Positions 1 through 5,905 of a stretch of 9,814 nucleotides of DNA are shown here, piece after piece (positions within the stretch are counted from its first letter, which is position 1; every line of letters begins with the position of its first letter). The translations under genes and the position numbers were made by a program. The notes under the pieces were generated by a model that did not search any database, was not told the origin of the DNA, and worked only from the letters and a program-made list of their open reading frames with translations. The stretch is from UBA525 sp964589765 (GTDB taxonomy: Archaea; Nanobdellota; Nanobdellia; Woesearchaeales; UBA525), in contig CAZPUM010000039.1 in the NCBI GenBank assembly GCA_964589765.1, forward strand, positions 1 through 9,814. Reading direction: 5' to 3'.

Positions 1-899
1 AAGCTTAAGAATGAGTACACTGACCACCAGAAGTGATTCATGAAAATAAACACAACTGTCGGGTGTTGTGGGAACTTAAACATATGCCTGTTTTTTTTCA
101 GACTCTGTATCCCTCCAATCCACCACCTGCGCCTTTGATTAAAAAGACCTCTTAAAGTTTTAGGAACAACTGTGTAGCCATATGCTTTTGCCACATCAAT
201 AGTTTTCATCCCGATATCTCTCAACTCCATGGCGATATCCATATCCTCTGTCATCGAGTCTTTTTTGAAGCCACCAATCATTCTCAGGGTTGAAACTCTA
301 TATGCTGCGAAACAACCAAAAAACCAGATTCCTGTGCCAAATACTTTGCTGAAGCTATGTCTTATCAGATTGTTATAATGATACTCAACATTCTGAAACA
401 AACCAAGAATACTATCTTTGTTTCGGACTCTTACGGCACCTGATGTGGCACCAACTTTCTGGTCCTGGAAAGGCTTAACCATCTCTCGAATAAACCCTTT
501 TTCAACAAGAGAGTCCGCGTCAATTGTGACCAAAACCTCTCCTTTTGCATTTTTCAGGCAATTGTTGAGGGCATCAACCTTACCGCTGTGTTTCTGAATG
601 ACAAGTCTAACATTCTTGAACTTCTTTACTAAATCTCTTGTTTTATCTGTTGAACCGTCATCAACAACAATAATATCCAGTTTGTTCTTGGGATATGAAC
701 ATCTAAGGATGGATTTCAGACAGGCTTCAATTGTTTGCTCTTCGTTGAATACTGGGACCGCAACGGTTACGTTTGGATAAAAAATTTTATAGTCAGGTTC
801 CCTTTTGAATACAGCTAGCGAAGCAACCGCAAACATCAAGAGTAGAAACAAGAACAGTACAAAAAATACTCCTGCGCCTAACAACATTATGGGGTCCAT
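1..899 (-). CDS. GT2 family membrane glycosyltransferase (3' end cut by window edge)
   Basis: An open frame runs from the ATG at 899 leftward off the window, giving 299 codons with no stop. Residues 3-31 form one hydrophobic segment, probably a signal anchor. The rest is a GT-A catalytic domain of glycosyltransferase family 2: VAVPVFNEE (46-54), DDGS (80-83), the DAD metal/nucleotide-sugar motif (127-129), the TED catalytic-base motif (217-219) and QRRRWW (255-260). The D, DxD, TED, Q(x)xRW set is typical of cellulose/hyaluronan/chitin-synthase-like enzymes that transfer sugars at the cytoplasmic membrane face. The family usually has further C-terminal membrane helices; residues 282-299 look like the start of one. 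Sugar and acceptor cannot be told from sequence; an exopolysaccharide or surface glycan is likely. The start is supported by a TATA-like box about 27 nt upstream. It is divergent from the peroxiredoxin gene. Confidence 0.9.
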   Translation of the reverse strand, partial: MDPIMLLGAGVFFVLFLFLLLMFAVASLAVFKREPDYKIFYPNVTVAVPVFNEEQTIEACLKSILRCSYPKNKLDIIVVDDGSTDKTRDLVKKFKNVRLVIQKHSGKVDALNNCLKNAKGEVLVTIDADSLVEKGFIREMVKPFQDQKVGATSGAVRVRNKDSILGLFQNVEYHYNNLIRHSFSKVFGTGIWFFGCFAAYRVSTLRMIGGFKKDSMTEDMDIAMELRDIGMKTIDVAKAYGYTVVPKTLRGLFNQRRRWWIGGIQSLKKNRHMFKFPQHPTVVFIFMNHFWWSVYSFLS

Positions 900-922
900 T
901 TACCCGTCTGGAACCGTCGAGC

Positions 923-930
923 CTTTTAAA
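923..930 (-). promoter_or_regulatory. TATA-like box for the glycosyltransferase gene
   Basis: The minus strand reads TTTAAAAG, centred about 27 nt before the ATG at 899. An archaeal TATA box lies about 25 nt before the transcription start, so the mRNA would begin at or next to the start codon. No Shine-Dalgarno motif is seen between box and start. Confidence 0.5.
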
Positions 931-1031
931 CATTTGCGCATGGACTTATCCATTAGGCAGTTTACTATTTTTTAAATAAAAGCAGAAATATGACAAAAAT
1001 ATCTATTTTGGTTATTTATTGGAACGAAGCA

Positions 1032-1038
1032 TTTTTAA
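1032..1038 (+). promoter_or_regulatory. Candidate TATA box for peroxiredoxin
   Basis: TTTTTAA lies about 37 nt before the ATG at 1072. The predicted transcription start near 1060 leaves a leader just long enough for the GAGGTG ribosome-binding site. The upstream stretch 961-1020 is also very AT-rich, so another box is possible. Confidence 0.4.
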
Positions 1039-1060
1039 TGGACATGTATCTCGCAAAATT

Positions 1061-1066
1061 GAGGTG
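1061..1066 (+). promoter_or_regulatory. Ribosome-binding site of peroxiredoxin
   Basis: GAGGTG, complementary to the CACCUC core of the archaeal 16S rRNA 3' end, sits 5 nt before the ATG at 1072. It fixes that start and contrasts with the apparently leaderless genes nearby. Confidence 0.65.
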
Positions 1067-1071
1067 TTAGA

Positions 1072-1635
1072 ATGGTACAGATTAATGAAAAAGCCCCCGA
1101 TTTCACAACTGAAGCATATCACAATGGAGATATAAAGAAAATAAGTCTTTCAGACTATAAGGACAAGTGGGTTATCCTGTTCTTCTACCCTGCTGACTTT
1201 ACTTTTGTCTGCCCGACAGAACTAGGAGAGATGGCAGACAACTACGAAGAGTTCCAGAAACTAAATGTCGAAGTACTTTCTATCAGCACTGATACTGCGT
1301 TTACACACGCAGCATGGCATGAATCCAGCCCAACCATCAAGAAAATCAAGTTCCCAATGGTTGCTGACCCAACACACAGGATTTCCGAAGCGTACGGTGT
1401 ACTAATAGAGGACGAAGGTGTTTCCCTCAGAGGAACATTTGTCATAAATCCTGACGGCATTCTTAAGGCCATTGAAATTCATGATAATAGCATTGGAAGA
1501 AACTGCGAAGAGATACTCAGAAAGATTCACATGAGCCAGTATGTTGCCGAGCACGACGGAGAGGTATGCCCAATGAACTGGAAGCCCGGTGATAAGACCT
1601 TAAAACCTGGCGTAGACCTTATTGGGAAGATTTAA
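1072..1635 (+). CDS. ahpC: AhpC-type 2-Cys peroxiredoxin
   Basis: A 187-residue thiol peroxidase that reduces hydrogen peroxide and organic hydroperoxides in the cytoplasm. The peroxidatic cysteine C47 lies in the family motif FYPADFTFVCPTE, with the conserved Pro and Thr that shape the active site. R120 in SLRGTF corresponds to the conserved catalytic-pocket arginine. The resolving cysteine C166 is in EVCPMNW near the C-terminus, so this is a typical 2-Cys enzyme of the AhpC/Prx1 group. The length equals that of well-known bacterial AhpC proteins. A third cysteine, C145, is extra. No AhpF, thioredoxin reductase or rubredoxin gene is nearby, so the electron donor is unknown. A Shine-Dalgarno motif supports the start. 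Its last 17 nt overlap the convergent PH-domain gene. Confidence 0.96.
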   Translation: MVQINEKAPDFTTEAYHNGDIKKISLSDYKDKWVILFFYPADFTFVCPTELGEMADNYEEFQKLNVEVLSISTDTAFTHAAWHESSPTIKKIKFPMVADPTHRISEAYGVLIEDEGVSLRGTFVINPDGILKAIEIHDNSIGRNCEEILRKIHMSQYVAEHDGEVCPMNWKPGDKTLKPGVDLIGKI

Positions 1636-2134
1636 ACCGGTACTTTTCTTCCATTTTCATCAGTTGGTAGATTTTATGCTCCACCTCTTCAGGGTTTTTA
1701 ATCGCCAACAAAGTGAAATCCGAATCTTGGTCAGCGCCAACAAGAACAATGTCCGCCATATTAAGTGTTCTTTGTAGTAGTGACTGGTTATGGTCAACAC
1801 GCCTTACTTGCTGGTAGGGAACAGTTTTTCTCTTCTTCATAACCAAATCATAGTCGTGCACAAAACGGTTTTCATAAAACAGGTATGTGGTCATGTGGAG
1901 TCTGATTATTCTGTGTTTAATCATGATGAAAGATGCTACAATCACTATGGCTATCAAAGCCAGTTTAAGGAACAGTAATTCATACTCTTGTCCTGGATAA
2001 AGATACCAAAGCAACAGTTTGTAGCCAAAATATACTATTATTGCCACAACACCAAATCTCCATAACCATCTCAAATAATGAGGAATCAGACCTCCAACAA
2101 TATCAGGTTTTAGTTTGAGTTTTGGCTCTTCCAC
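1619..2134 (-). CDS. Membrane-anchored bacterial-type PH domain (bPH2/YdbT-like) protein
   Basis: 171 residues, starting at a GTG (2134-2132). Two hydrophobic helices (about 24-46 and 52-72), separated by a short YPGQE-type loop, form a membrane hairpin. They are followed by a soluble domain (73-165) with the typical pattern of the bPH_2 family: ENRFVHDYDLVMKKRKTVPYQQVRRVD, then NMADIVLVGA and a closing helix beginning near NPEEVEHKI. Proteins of this family are widespread in prokaryotic membranes; their exact roles are mostly unknown, with membrane stress or protein assembly suggested. The GTG start is preferred because a TATA-like box lies 24 nt upstream, and the nearby ATG at 2144 is out of frame. 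It overlaps the peroxiredoxin 3' end by 17 nt and diverges from the PLP-enzyme gene. Confidence 0.85.
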   Translation of the reverse strand: MEEPKLKLKPDIVGGLIPHYLRWLWRFGVVAIIVYFGYKLLLWYLYPGQEYELLFLKLALIAIVIVASFIMIKHRIIRLHMTTYLFYENRFVHDYDLVMKKRKTVPYQQVRRVDHNQSLLQRTLNMADIVLVGADQDSDFTLLAIKNPEEVEHKIYQLMKMEEKYRFKSSQ

Positions 2135-2154
2135 AACTTTTCATAACAGTCAGA

Positions 2155-2162
2155 GGATAAAA
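2155..2162 (-). promoter_or_regulatory. TATA-like box for the PH-domain gene
   Basis: The minus strand reads CTTTTATC, centred about 24 nt before the GTG at 2134. The spacing fits a leaderless transcript and supports the GTG start. Confidence 0.45.
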
Positions 2163-2186
2163 GTATTACTATATCCTAACTTAATA

Positions 2187-2194
2187 TTTATAAA
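2187..2194 (+). promoter_or_regulatory. TATA box for the PLP-enzyme gene
   Basis: TTTATAAA is centred about 26 nt before the ATG at 2216, the spacing of an archaeal leaderless promoter. No Shine-Dalgarno motif occurs in between. Confidence 0.6.
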
Positions 2195-2215
2195 TTAAAT
2201 TATAACTCCTAAATC

Positions 2216-3247
2216 ATGGGATTGAATACGGAAGAGAGAAGAGTTCTGTATTCCATTAAAGTTGCTTCAGAGAATGACCCTCACAAACCAGAGTTTCCTC
2301 CTGATAGTCCAAAGTTTCCTGCGACCCCCACTTTCAAAATTGATGTTCCTGGTTTTTCTAATGTTTGGCTTAAGGATGAAAGCGCCAACCCAACAGGTAC
2401 CCACAAGGATCGCATGGCATGGGAGATGGTTGTAACATACAGGGATTTCCTTAAGGCCAAGAAGGAGGGTCTCATCGATGAGAAAATCCCTCAGTTATCA
2501 ATTATAACCTCTGGTAGCGCAGGAATAGCAATTCAAACCATGCTCAACCGCTACAAGCTCCCCCCCCTTAAGTGTCTTGTCGACCTGAACCTGAAGCCAG
2601 AAATTGTTACTAAACTTGAAAATCTTGGCTGTGAACTATACTTTATCGATTTGTCAAGAAAAGCTCTGACATGGAAAGAGATTCTAGAGTACACAGAAAA
2701 CCCTAACGGTATTGATGTTACCTCTGCTGAAGGGTTAGCACCCAGTACCAGATTCTACGATTGGCTAAGTTATGAAATTATCAACCAATCACCAGACTAC
2801 TGTTTCATACCATTCGGAAGTGGCCACCTTTATGAGAACGTTTTGAATATTGCAAAAAGAGAGGTTGCTTCAAACCATCACGACCCAAGATTCAAAGGAA
2901 ACGTTTCTACACTGAAAAAGTGCAATTATCTTGGCTCGACTGTTAACGACCCAAGCAGTGAAGCAGACAAGCTCTATGCACCTCACAGGCCATTCCTGGT
3001 TTTTGAAGAACAATGGATCAGGTGTTATCGTTTAAGCGGTTTCTGTGGCTCCGAATCCAACGTTTATGTTGTCAGGGAGAAATATATCAAGGAGGCCATG
3101 AAGATTGCTAGCGAGCAAGGGATTAATGCTGAACCTTCAGGGATTGCTGGACTGGCCCTTTTGATTCAGAACGCTGATAGAATTCCTAAACACGCAAAAA
3201 TCTTGATTGTTAACACTGGAATGACTAAACTCTCATCACAACAATGA
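2216..3247 (+). CDS. Threonine-synthase-like fold-type II PLP-dependent enzyme
   Basis: 343 residues of the tryptophan-synthase-beta/threonine-synthase superfamily. Visible landmarks are VWLKDESANPTGTHKDR (50-66) with K64 as the expected PLP Schiff-base lysine, TSGSAG (99-104) at the position of the substrate-carboxylate loop, a glycine-rich FGSG (200-203) that would hold the PLP phosphate, EPSGIAGLA (306-314) and NTG (333-335) near the C-terminus. In most relatives the 99-104 loop reads SGN; here Asn is Ser, so substrate or reaction may differ from threonine synthase (O-phosphohomoserine to threonine). Diaminopropionate lyase-like, cysteate-synthase-like or other beta/gamma-replacement activities cannot be excluded. 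No other threonine-pathway gene is in the window. A TATA box 26 nt upstream supports the start. The gene overlaps the convergent regulator by 12 nt. Confidence 0.85.
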   Translation: MGLNTEERRVLYSIKVASENDPHKPEFPPDSPKFPATPTFKIDVPGFSNVWLKDESANPTGTHKDRMAWEMVVTYRDFLKAKKEGLIDEKIPQLSIITSGSAGIAIQTMLNRYKLPPLKCLVDLNLKPEIVTKLENLGCELYFIDLSRKALTWKEILEYTENPNGIDVTSAEGLAPSTRFYDWLSYEIINQSPDYCFIPFGSGHLYENVLNIAKREVASNHHDPRFKGNVSTLKKCNYLGSTVNDPSSEADKLYAPHRPFLVFEEQWIRCYRLSGFCGSESNVYVVREKYIKEAMKIASEQGINAEPSGIAGLALLIQNADRIPKHAKILIVNTGMTKLSSQQ

Positions 3248-4201
3248 GTTGAAAGAGGCCTCTTTCAGAGTTGTGTGAATTGCACTTAAAAGGTCTAGAA
3301 TTCTAACCCCAAACACATCCTTGATGTTGATTACAGAGTCATCAATCTTTTTCTCAACCTCTTTTGTATTGGAAAGCCATTTTTTCATGCTCTCCCTGTC
3401 AGGAATTATTAGACATTTTACAAACTCCTTGTGTCTATCGGCAACCAATTTAACAGCTACACATAGCTGTTCAGCATCTTCTGAATCACTCTCAAAAAGC
3501 TCGTATAGGTTCGATATCTCCTCAATTCTTAATGCTGAGCGTCTGAAAGACTGTAGCTGGTAGGAGATTTTTAGCAAGGAGAGATAGTTTAGTCTGTGCT
3601 GATTAAGACCGTGTGGATTATCTATCAGTATTACCATCGCTTTCTGTCCTGTGTTTGTTAGCTTCTTCACCTGCTCAACACATACTTTTATCTCCTGCAT
3701 CAGTTCAGGAGACATCCCTTTTTTCTCCACATTTACCAATAGCTCAAAAAGGACATTGTTCAGACTTGCAATTTTTTTTGCAATCACCTTCGGGTTCGTG
3801 TCTTCGTCGAGAGAAAAGAAACTTCTGATTTTTACGTAGTTGGAACCTTGGTCAATTATGTCACATCCAACATAGTAAAGAATAATTTCGTTAATAAGAC
3901 CCATTCTTCTACGTATTTCTTTTCCTTCAAGATGAATCTCTGTCAGAGGAGAGATATAGAAAAAGTGAAGCTCAACCCTTAGTTCTTGGTCAGAAAGTTC
4001 ATCGATGTTCAACGTTTTAGTTGGTTGAGTTCTGCCTTCAAAGTTCAAAGGTTTATCCACACAAATTACCAATTCTCCTTTTGTTGACTCAGTTACTGAT
4101 ACTTCACTTCCTGCGTCCAGGTTGTTTTTTCTAACCCAATCAATAGGCATAGAAATGGTAAAACTGGTGTTTCCTGATTTGACGAGCTTCCTAAAAGACA
4201 T
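3236..4201 (-). CDS. phoU: AbrB-like/PhoU-domain transcriptional regulator
   Basis: 321 residues from the ATG at 4201. Residues 1-50 (MSFRKLVKSGNTSFTISMP..WVRKNNL..GSEVSV) form a SpoVT-AbrB/MazE-type swapped-hairpin DNA-binding domain. The remainder is mostly helical and matches the archaeal PhoU layout, with a helical segment around 135-185 and another at 205-315. In archaea such AbrB-PhoU proteins are annotated as phosphate-uptake regulators. No pst transporter or kinase gene is present here, so its signal may differ. An upstream extension of the frame to 4339 is rejected because it would run through the promoter region into the divergent gene. A TATA box lies about 25 nt upstream of 4201 and a palindrome sits between box and start, which hints at autoregulation. 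The protein is divergent from the six-gene operon and may control it. Confidence 0.87.
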   Translation of the reverse strand: MSFRKLVKSGNTSFTISMPIDWVRKNNLDAGSEVSVTESTKGELVICVDKPLNFEGRTQPTKTLNIDELSDQELRVELHFFYISPLTEIHLEGKEIRRRMGLINEIILYYVGCDIIDQGSNYVKIRSFFSLDEDTNPKVIAKKIASLNNVLFELLVNVEKKGMSPELMQEIKVCVEQVKKLTNTGQKAMVILIDNPHGLNQHRLNYLSLLKISYQLQSFRRSALRIEEISNLYELFESDSEDAEQLCVAVKLVADRHKEFVKCLIIPDRESMKKWLSNTKEVEKKIDDSVINIKDVFGVRILDLLSAIHTTLKEASFNSLL

Positions 4202-4203
4202 GA

Positions 4204-4218
4204 TATGTAAAATACATA
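4204..4218. promoter_or_regulatory. Candidate operator: TATGTA-AAA-TACATA palindrome
   Basis: A perfect 6-bp inverted repeat with a 3-nt spacer, placed between the TATA box and the start codon of the AbrB-PhoU gene, over its expected transcription start. AATACAT inside it (4211-4217) recurs in direct orientation at 4254-4260, 43 nt away or about four helical turns. A dimeric AbrB-type protein could bind here, but AT-rich DNA makes short palindromes common. Confidence 0.35.
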
Positions 4219-4221
4219 CTT

Positions 4222-4230
4222 GTATAAAAA
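4222..4230 (-). promoter_or_regulatory. TATA box for the AbrB-PhoU gene
   Basis: The minus strand reads TTTTTATAC, centred about 25 nt before the ATG at 4201. This supports that start over the longer frame and suggests a leaderless mRNA. Confidence 0.55.
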
Positions 4231-4240
4231 TATATTGATT

Positions 4241-4252
4241 AGATATATATCT
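4241..4252 (+). promoter_or_regulatory. Promoter/palindrome of the six-gene operon
   Basis: AGATATATATCT is a perfect 12-bp palindrome that contains a TATA-like core. It lies about 42 nt before the ATG at 4288, so transcription would start near 4271, just before the AGGAG motif. It may act both as TATA box and as a binding site for a dimeric repressor. Confidence 0.45.
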
Positions 4253-4274
4253 TAATACATCTTTACCCTGAAAA

Positions 4275-4279
4275 AGGAG
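4275..4279 (+). promoter_or_regulatory. Ribosome-binding site of operon gene 1
   Basis: AGGAG lies 8 nt before the ATG at 4288 and fixes that start. This operon therefore appears to have a short leader, unlike its divergent neighbour. Confidence 0.6.
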
Positions 4280-4287
4280 CGATAAAC

Positions 4288-5364
4288 ATGGTTGAATTTC
4301 AAACAGGAGGACCCGCAATGGGACCCAGAATGGGACCAATGGAAGGTCCTATGGATATGGGGATGGGTCTAGAACCCGTAATGCCTGGATACGGTCCAGG
4401 AGTCGGCACATTCATGCCTGAATGGGGCGGTTCAGTAGCTCCAATTTGGGGAGGCGGACCCGCACCATTACCAAATGCGAGTTTCCCCGGACCAATGCCC
4501 GCAACAACATACCCGGAACCCCAAGCAACATATAATAGGCCTGAGGGAATAAATATTCTACGAGATATTGAGACCAATATAAGAACTCTCAGCGGTGGTT
4601 CAACAGATCCTGTCATAATCAGTTCAGCAATCGATTATGGTCTTGACACTGGCGCTTTCAGACCTGGAACTATGAATTTGGCAAGGGAAATTTCATGTAT
4701 CGGAATCACAACTGAACCGACCCCCTTAATGAAATCTTGGGAACCGGAACCATTTGTTAAGGTTGAGATGCCTTGGGAAAGAAATTGGGACAGTGATTCA
4801 TTAACCTCTCCTTCACCTTCATCAGTATTCTCAGCAGATGCAAGAAACGCATATAATGACTTCATGACAACAGGATACGACCCTCTATCAGACTCAAACT
4901 CCATAGGAGGAAGTCCCGGAACTGAATTTGGAGTTATGCGCGCAAGAAATGACAAAACTTTTCTTGACCTAGACAGATATTCAACAATATTAAGGACAGA
5001 CGAAAACGCACTGCCCGAAATTAGTCCAATACTTGATAATCTGAAGCTAAACGCATCCCCTGCCACCACATTTAAACATGATACAAAAACAGGTTACAGA
5101 AAATACTGGGAATTTGATACTGAAGATGATTTCAACCCTTTGCTTTCAAGTAGCCCAGGCATACAGTTTGGCGCGAGTCTAGCAAAAAGAGACCATGAAA
5201 TAATAAGCATTTATCCAAAGTTAGACACAAAACCCTCTTTTGAAATGCCAAAAATCAAGATGCCTGATCTAAAACCCCAACCAAAGTATGGAACCTGGGA
5301 GTACGACCAAAAGTTTGGTACAAACACCTTTTTTACAACGATAAATAATGTGGACACACCATGA
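4288..5364 (+). CDS. Met/Gly/Pro-rich repeat protein of unknown function (operon gene 1)
   Basis: 358 residues; I do not recognise a family. Residues 7-72 are low complexity, dense in Gly, Pro and Met with recurrent GPM/MGP steps, and probably disordered. The body carries three diverged repeats about 80-85 residues apart, beginning near Y117 (YGLDTGAFRPGT), Y197 (YDPLSDSNS..SPGTEFG) and F282 (FNPLLSSSPGIQFG). Each has an aromatic, then Leu, then PG[TI], then an AR/AKR-containing segment; repeats 2 and 3 match best (SPGxxFG..xA[RK]xD). There is no signal peptide and no membrane helix, and only one cysteine (C137). Near the C-terminus QKFGTNTFF (341-349) recurs in the next protein. A Shine-Dalgarno motif supports the start, and the stop overlaps the next start (ATGA). 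A structural or scaffold role is only a guess. Confidence 0.8.
   Translation: MVEFQTGGPAMGPRMGPMEGPMDMGMGLEPVMPGYGPGVGTFMPEWGGSVAPIWGGGPAPLPNASFPGPMPATTYPEPQATYNRPEGINILRDIETNIRTLSGGSTDPVIISSAIDYGLDTGAFRPGTMNLAREISCIGITTEPTPLMKSWEPEPFVKVEMPWERNWDSDSLTSPSPSSVFSADARNAYNDFMTTGYDPLSDSNSIGGSPGTEFGVMRARNDKTFLDLDRYSTILRTDENALPEISPILDNLKLNASPATTFKHDTKTGYRKYWEFDTEDDFNPLLSSSPGIQFGASLAKRDHEIISIYPKLDTKPSFEMPKIKMPDLKPQPKYGTWEYDQKFGTNTFFTTINNVDTP
5320..5334 (+). repeat. Copy 1 of 15-nt in-frame coding repeat
   Basis: ACAAACACCTTTTTT encodes TNTFF in operon gene 1. The same 15 nt occurs at 5544-5558 in the same reading phase in gene 2. The flanking Gln, Lys and Gly codons match at protein level, but Lys and Gly use different third bases. 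Confidence 0.8.
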
Positions 5365-5600
5365 ACAAACAGGACAAACTTGAGAAAAGGTTAACATCAC
5401 CATACATAGATAAGCAGTGTCCTTACTTTAAAATAACGCCTACGCCTTGTTTTTCGTATGATCCAAGATGTCCCCATAGCAATAGAAAATTGCAATGGCA
5501 CAAATGCCCTATATACTCCGATTCTTTAAAACAAAAAGTAGGGACAAACACCTTTTTTCACTCAATGACTGATAAGGAGGAAACATTATGGCAACACTAG
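5361..5600 (+). CDS. Four-cysteine mini-protein, putative metal-binding (operon gene 2)
   Basis: 79 residues, family not recognised. It has exactly four cysteines (C20, C30, C37, C49) with spacing CX9CX6CX11C; three are followed by Pro (QCPYF, RCPHS, KCPIY). H39 and H47 lie nearby. This fits a small zinc-binding knuckle or, less likely, an iron-sulfur site. The tail contains QKVGTNTFF (58-66), nearly identical to a peptide near the C-terminus of gene 1. The start overlaps the previous stop as ATGA and has no clear Shine-Dalgarno motif, so translation is probably coupled. The 3' end overlaps gene 3 by 13 nt. No membrane segment or signal peptide is seen. The ordered cysteines and the shared tail argue that it is real rather than a chance frame. 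Confidence 0.7.
   Translation: MNKQDKLEKRLTSPYIDKQCPYFKITPTPCFSYDPRCPHSNRKLQWHKCPIYSDSLKQKVGTNTFFHSMTDKEETLWQH
5544..5558 (+). repeat. Copy 2 of 15-nt in-frame coding repeat
   Basis: Identical to 5320-5334 and read in the same phase, encoding TNTFF of the QKVGTNTFF peptide in operon gene 2. Confidence 0.8.
5574..5580 (+). promoter_or_regulatory. Ribosome-binding site of operon gene 3
   Basis: AAGGAGG, the strongest Shine-Dalgarno motif in the window, lies 7 nt before the ATG at 5588 and inside the end of gene 2. It suggests gene 3 is translated efficiently and independently of coupling. Confidence 0.75.
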
Positions 5601-5905
5601 AATGTCTTGCGGAAACCGCACCAACAGGACAAATTTGTACATCGATAGACAGATACGGTCTAGGCACTACTGCACTGTACACAGGAAAACCACTTGACCA
5701 GGGCCCAACTATTGCACCATTGGGAAGAAACCCTTCCGGACCACACGGAGTACTTGATAGGCCGGAATATTTGGAAGGCGGAATAGAAAGATTCAGAAAG
5801 CCAGAATGGGATATATTAAACGGAAACCATATGAACTACGAGATTACAATACCAGGGAGTAAAAGACCGATAACAAACGTTCACATACCCATGGGTGAAG
5901 AATGA
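5588..5905 (+). CDS. Small protein of unknown function (operon gene 3)
   Basis: 105 residues, family not recognised. It is rich in Gly and Pro, has two cysteines (C6, C17), no membrane helix and no signal peptide. Residues 20-30 (IDRYGLGTTAL) resemble residues 115-124 of operon gene 1 (IDYGLDTGAF), sharing YGLxTxA plus a hydrophobic residue, so genes 1 and 3 may contain related folding or interaction units. The strong ribosome-binding site at 5574-5580 suggests high output relative to its neighbours. The stop overlaps the start of gene 4 as ATGA. Extended structure with many turns is likely from composition, but no fold can be assigned. Confidence 0.75.
   Translation: MATLECLAETAPTGQICTSIDRYGLGTTALYTGKPLDQGPTIAPLGRNPSGPHGVLDRPEYLEGGIERFRKPEWDILNGNHMNYEITIPGSKRPITNVHIPMGEE
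5894..5898 (+). promoter_or_regulatory. Ribosome-binding site of operon gene 4
   Basis: GGTGA, complementary to the UCACC of archaeal 16S rRNA, lies 3 nt before the ATG at 5902, within the end of gene 3. Confidence 0.5.

Noticed and set aside
1..6. HindIII site (AAGCTT) at the first base as evidence of a cloned-insert end
   Set aside because: Another AAGCTT occurs at 7474-7479, and such sites are expected by chance; only a partial digest would fit, which cannot be shown.
598..780. Plus-strand 60-residue open frame near the left edge
   Set aside because: It is antisense to the catalytic domain of the GT2 glycosyltransferase, whose motifs are all intact on the minus strand.
900..1071. Small RNA or riboswitch in the longest intergenic gap
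   Set aside because: Only divergent promoter-like AT-rich elements and one ribosome-binding site are visible; no stable stem-loop or known aptamer pattern was seen.
1242..1472. Minus-strand open frame inside the peroxiredoxin gene
   Set aside because: It lies fully within a well-identified gene and shows no domain or start signal; it is a shadow frame.
2561..2570. Run of seven or more C in the PLP-enzyme gene as a frameshift or slippage site
   Set aside because: The reading frame is intact on both sides and the protein aligns with family motifs before and after, so no frameshift is needed.
4202..4339. N-terminal extension of the AbrB-PhoU protein to an upstream ATG at 4339
   Set aside because: It would code through the promoter region and into the divergent gene, and the AbrB-like domain begins exactly at the ATG at 4201, which has a well-placed TATA box.
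4299..5069. Antisense open frames of 105 and 144 residues opposite operon gene 1
   Set aside because: They mirror the Gly/Pro-rich composition of the plus-strand gene, lack a promoter or ribosome-binding site, and no domain is visible.
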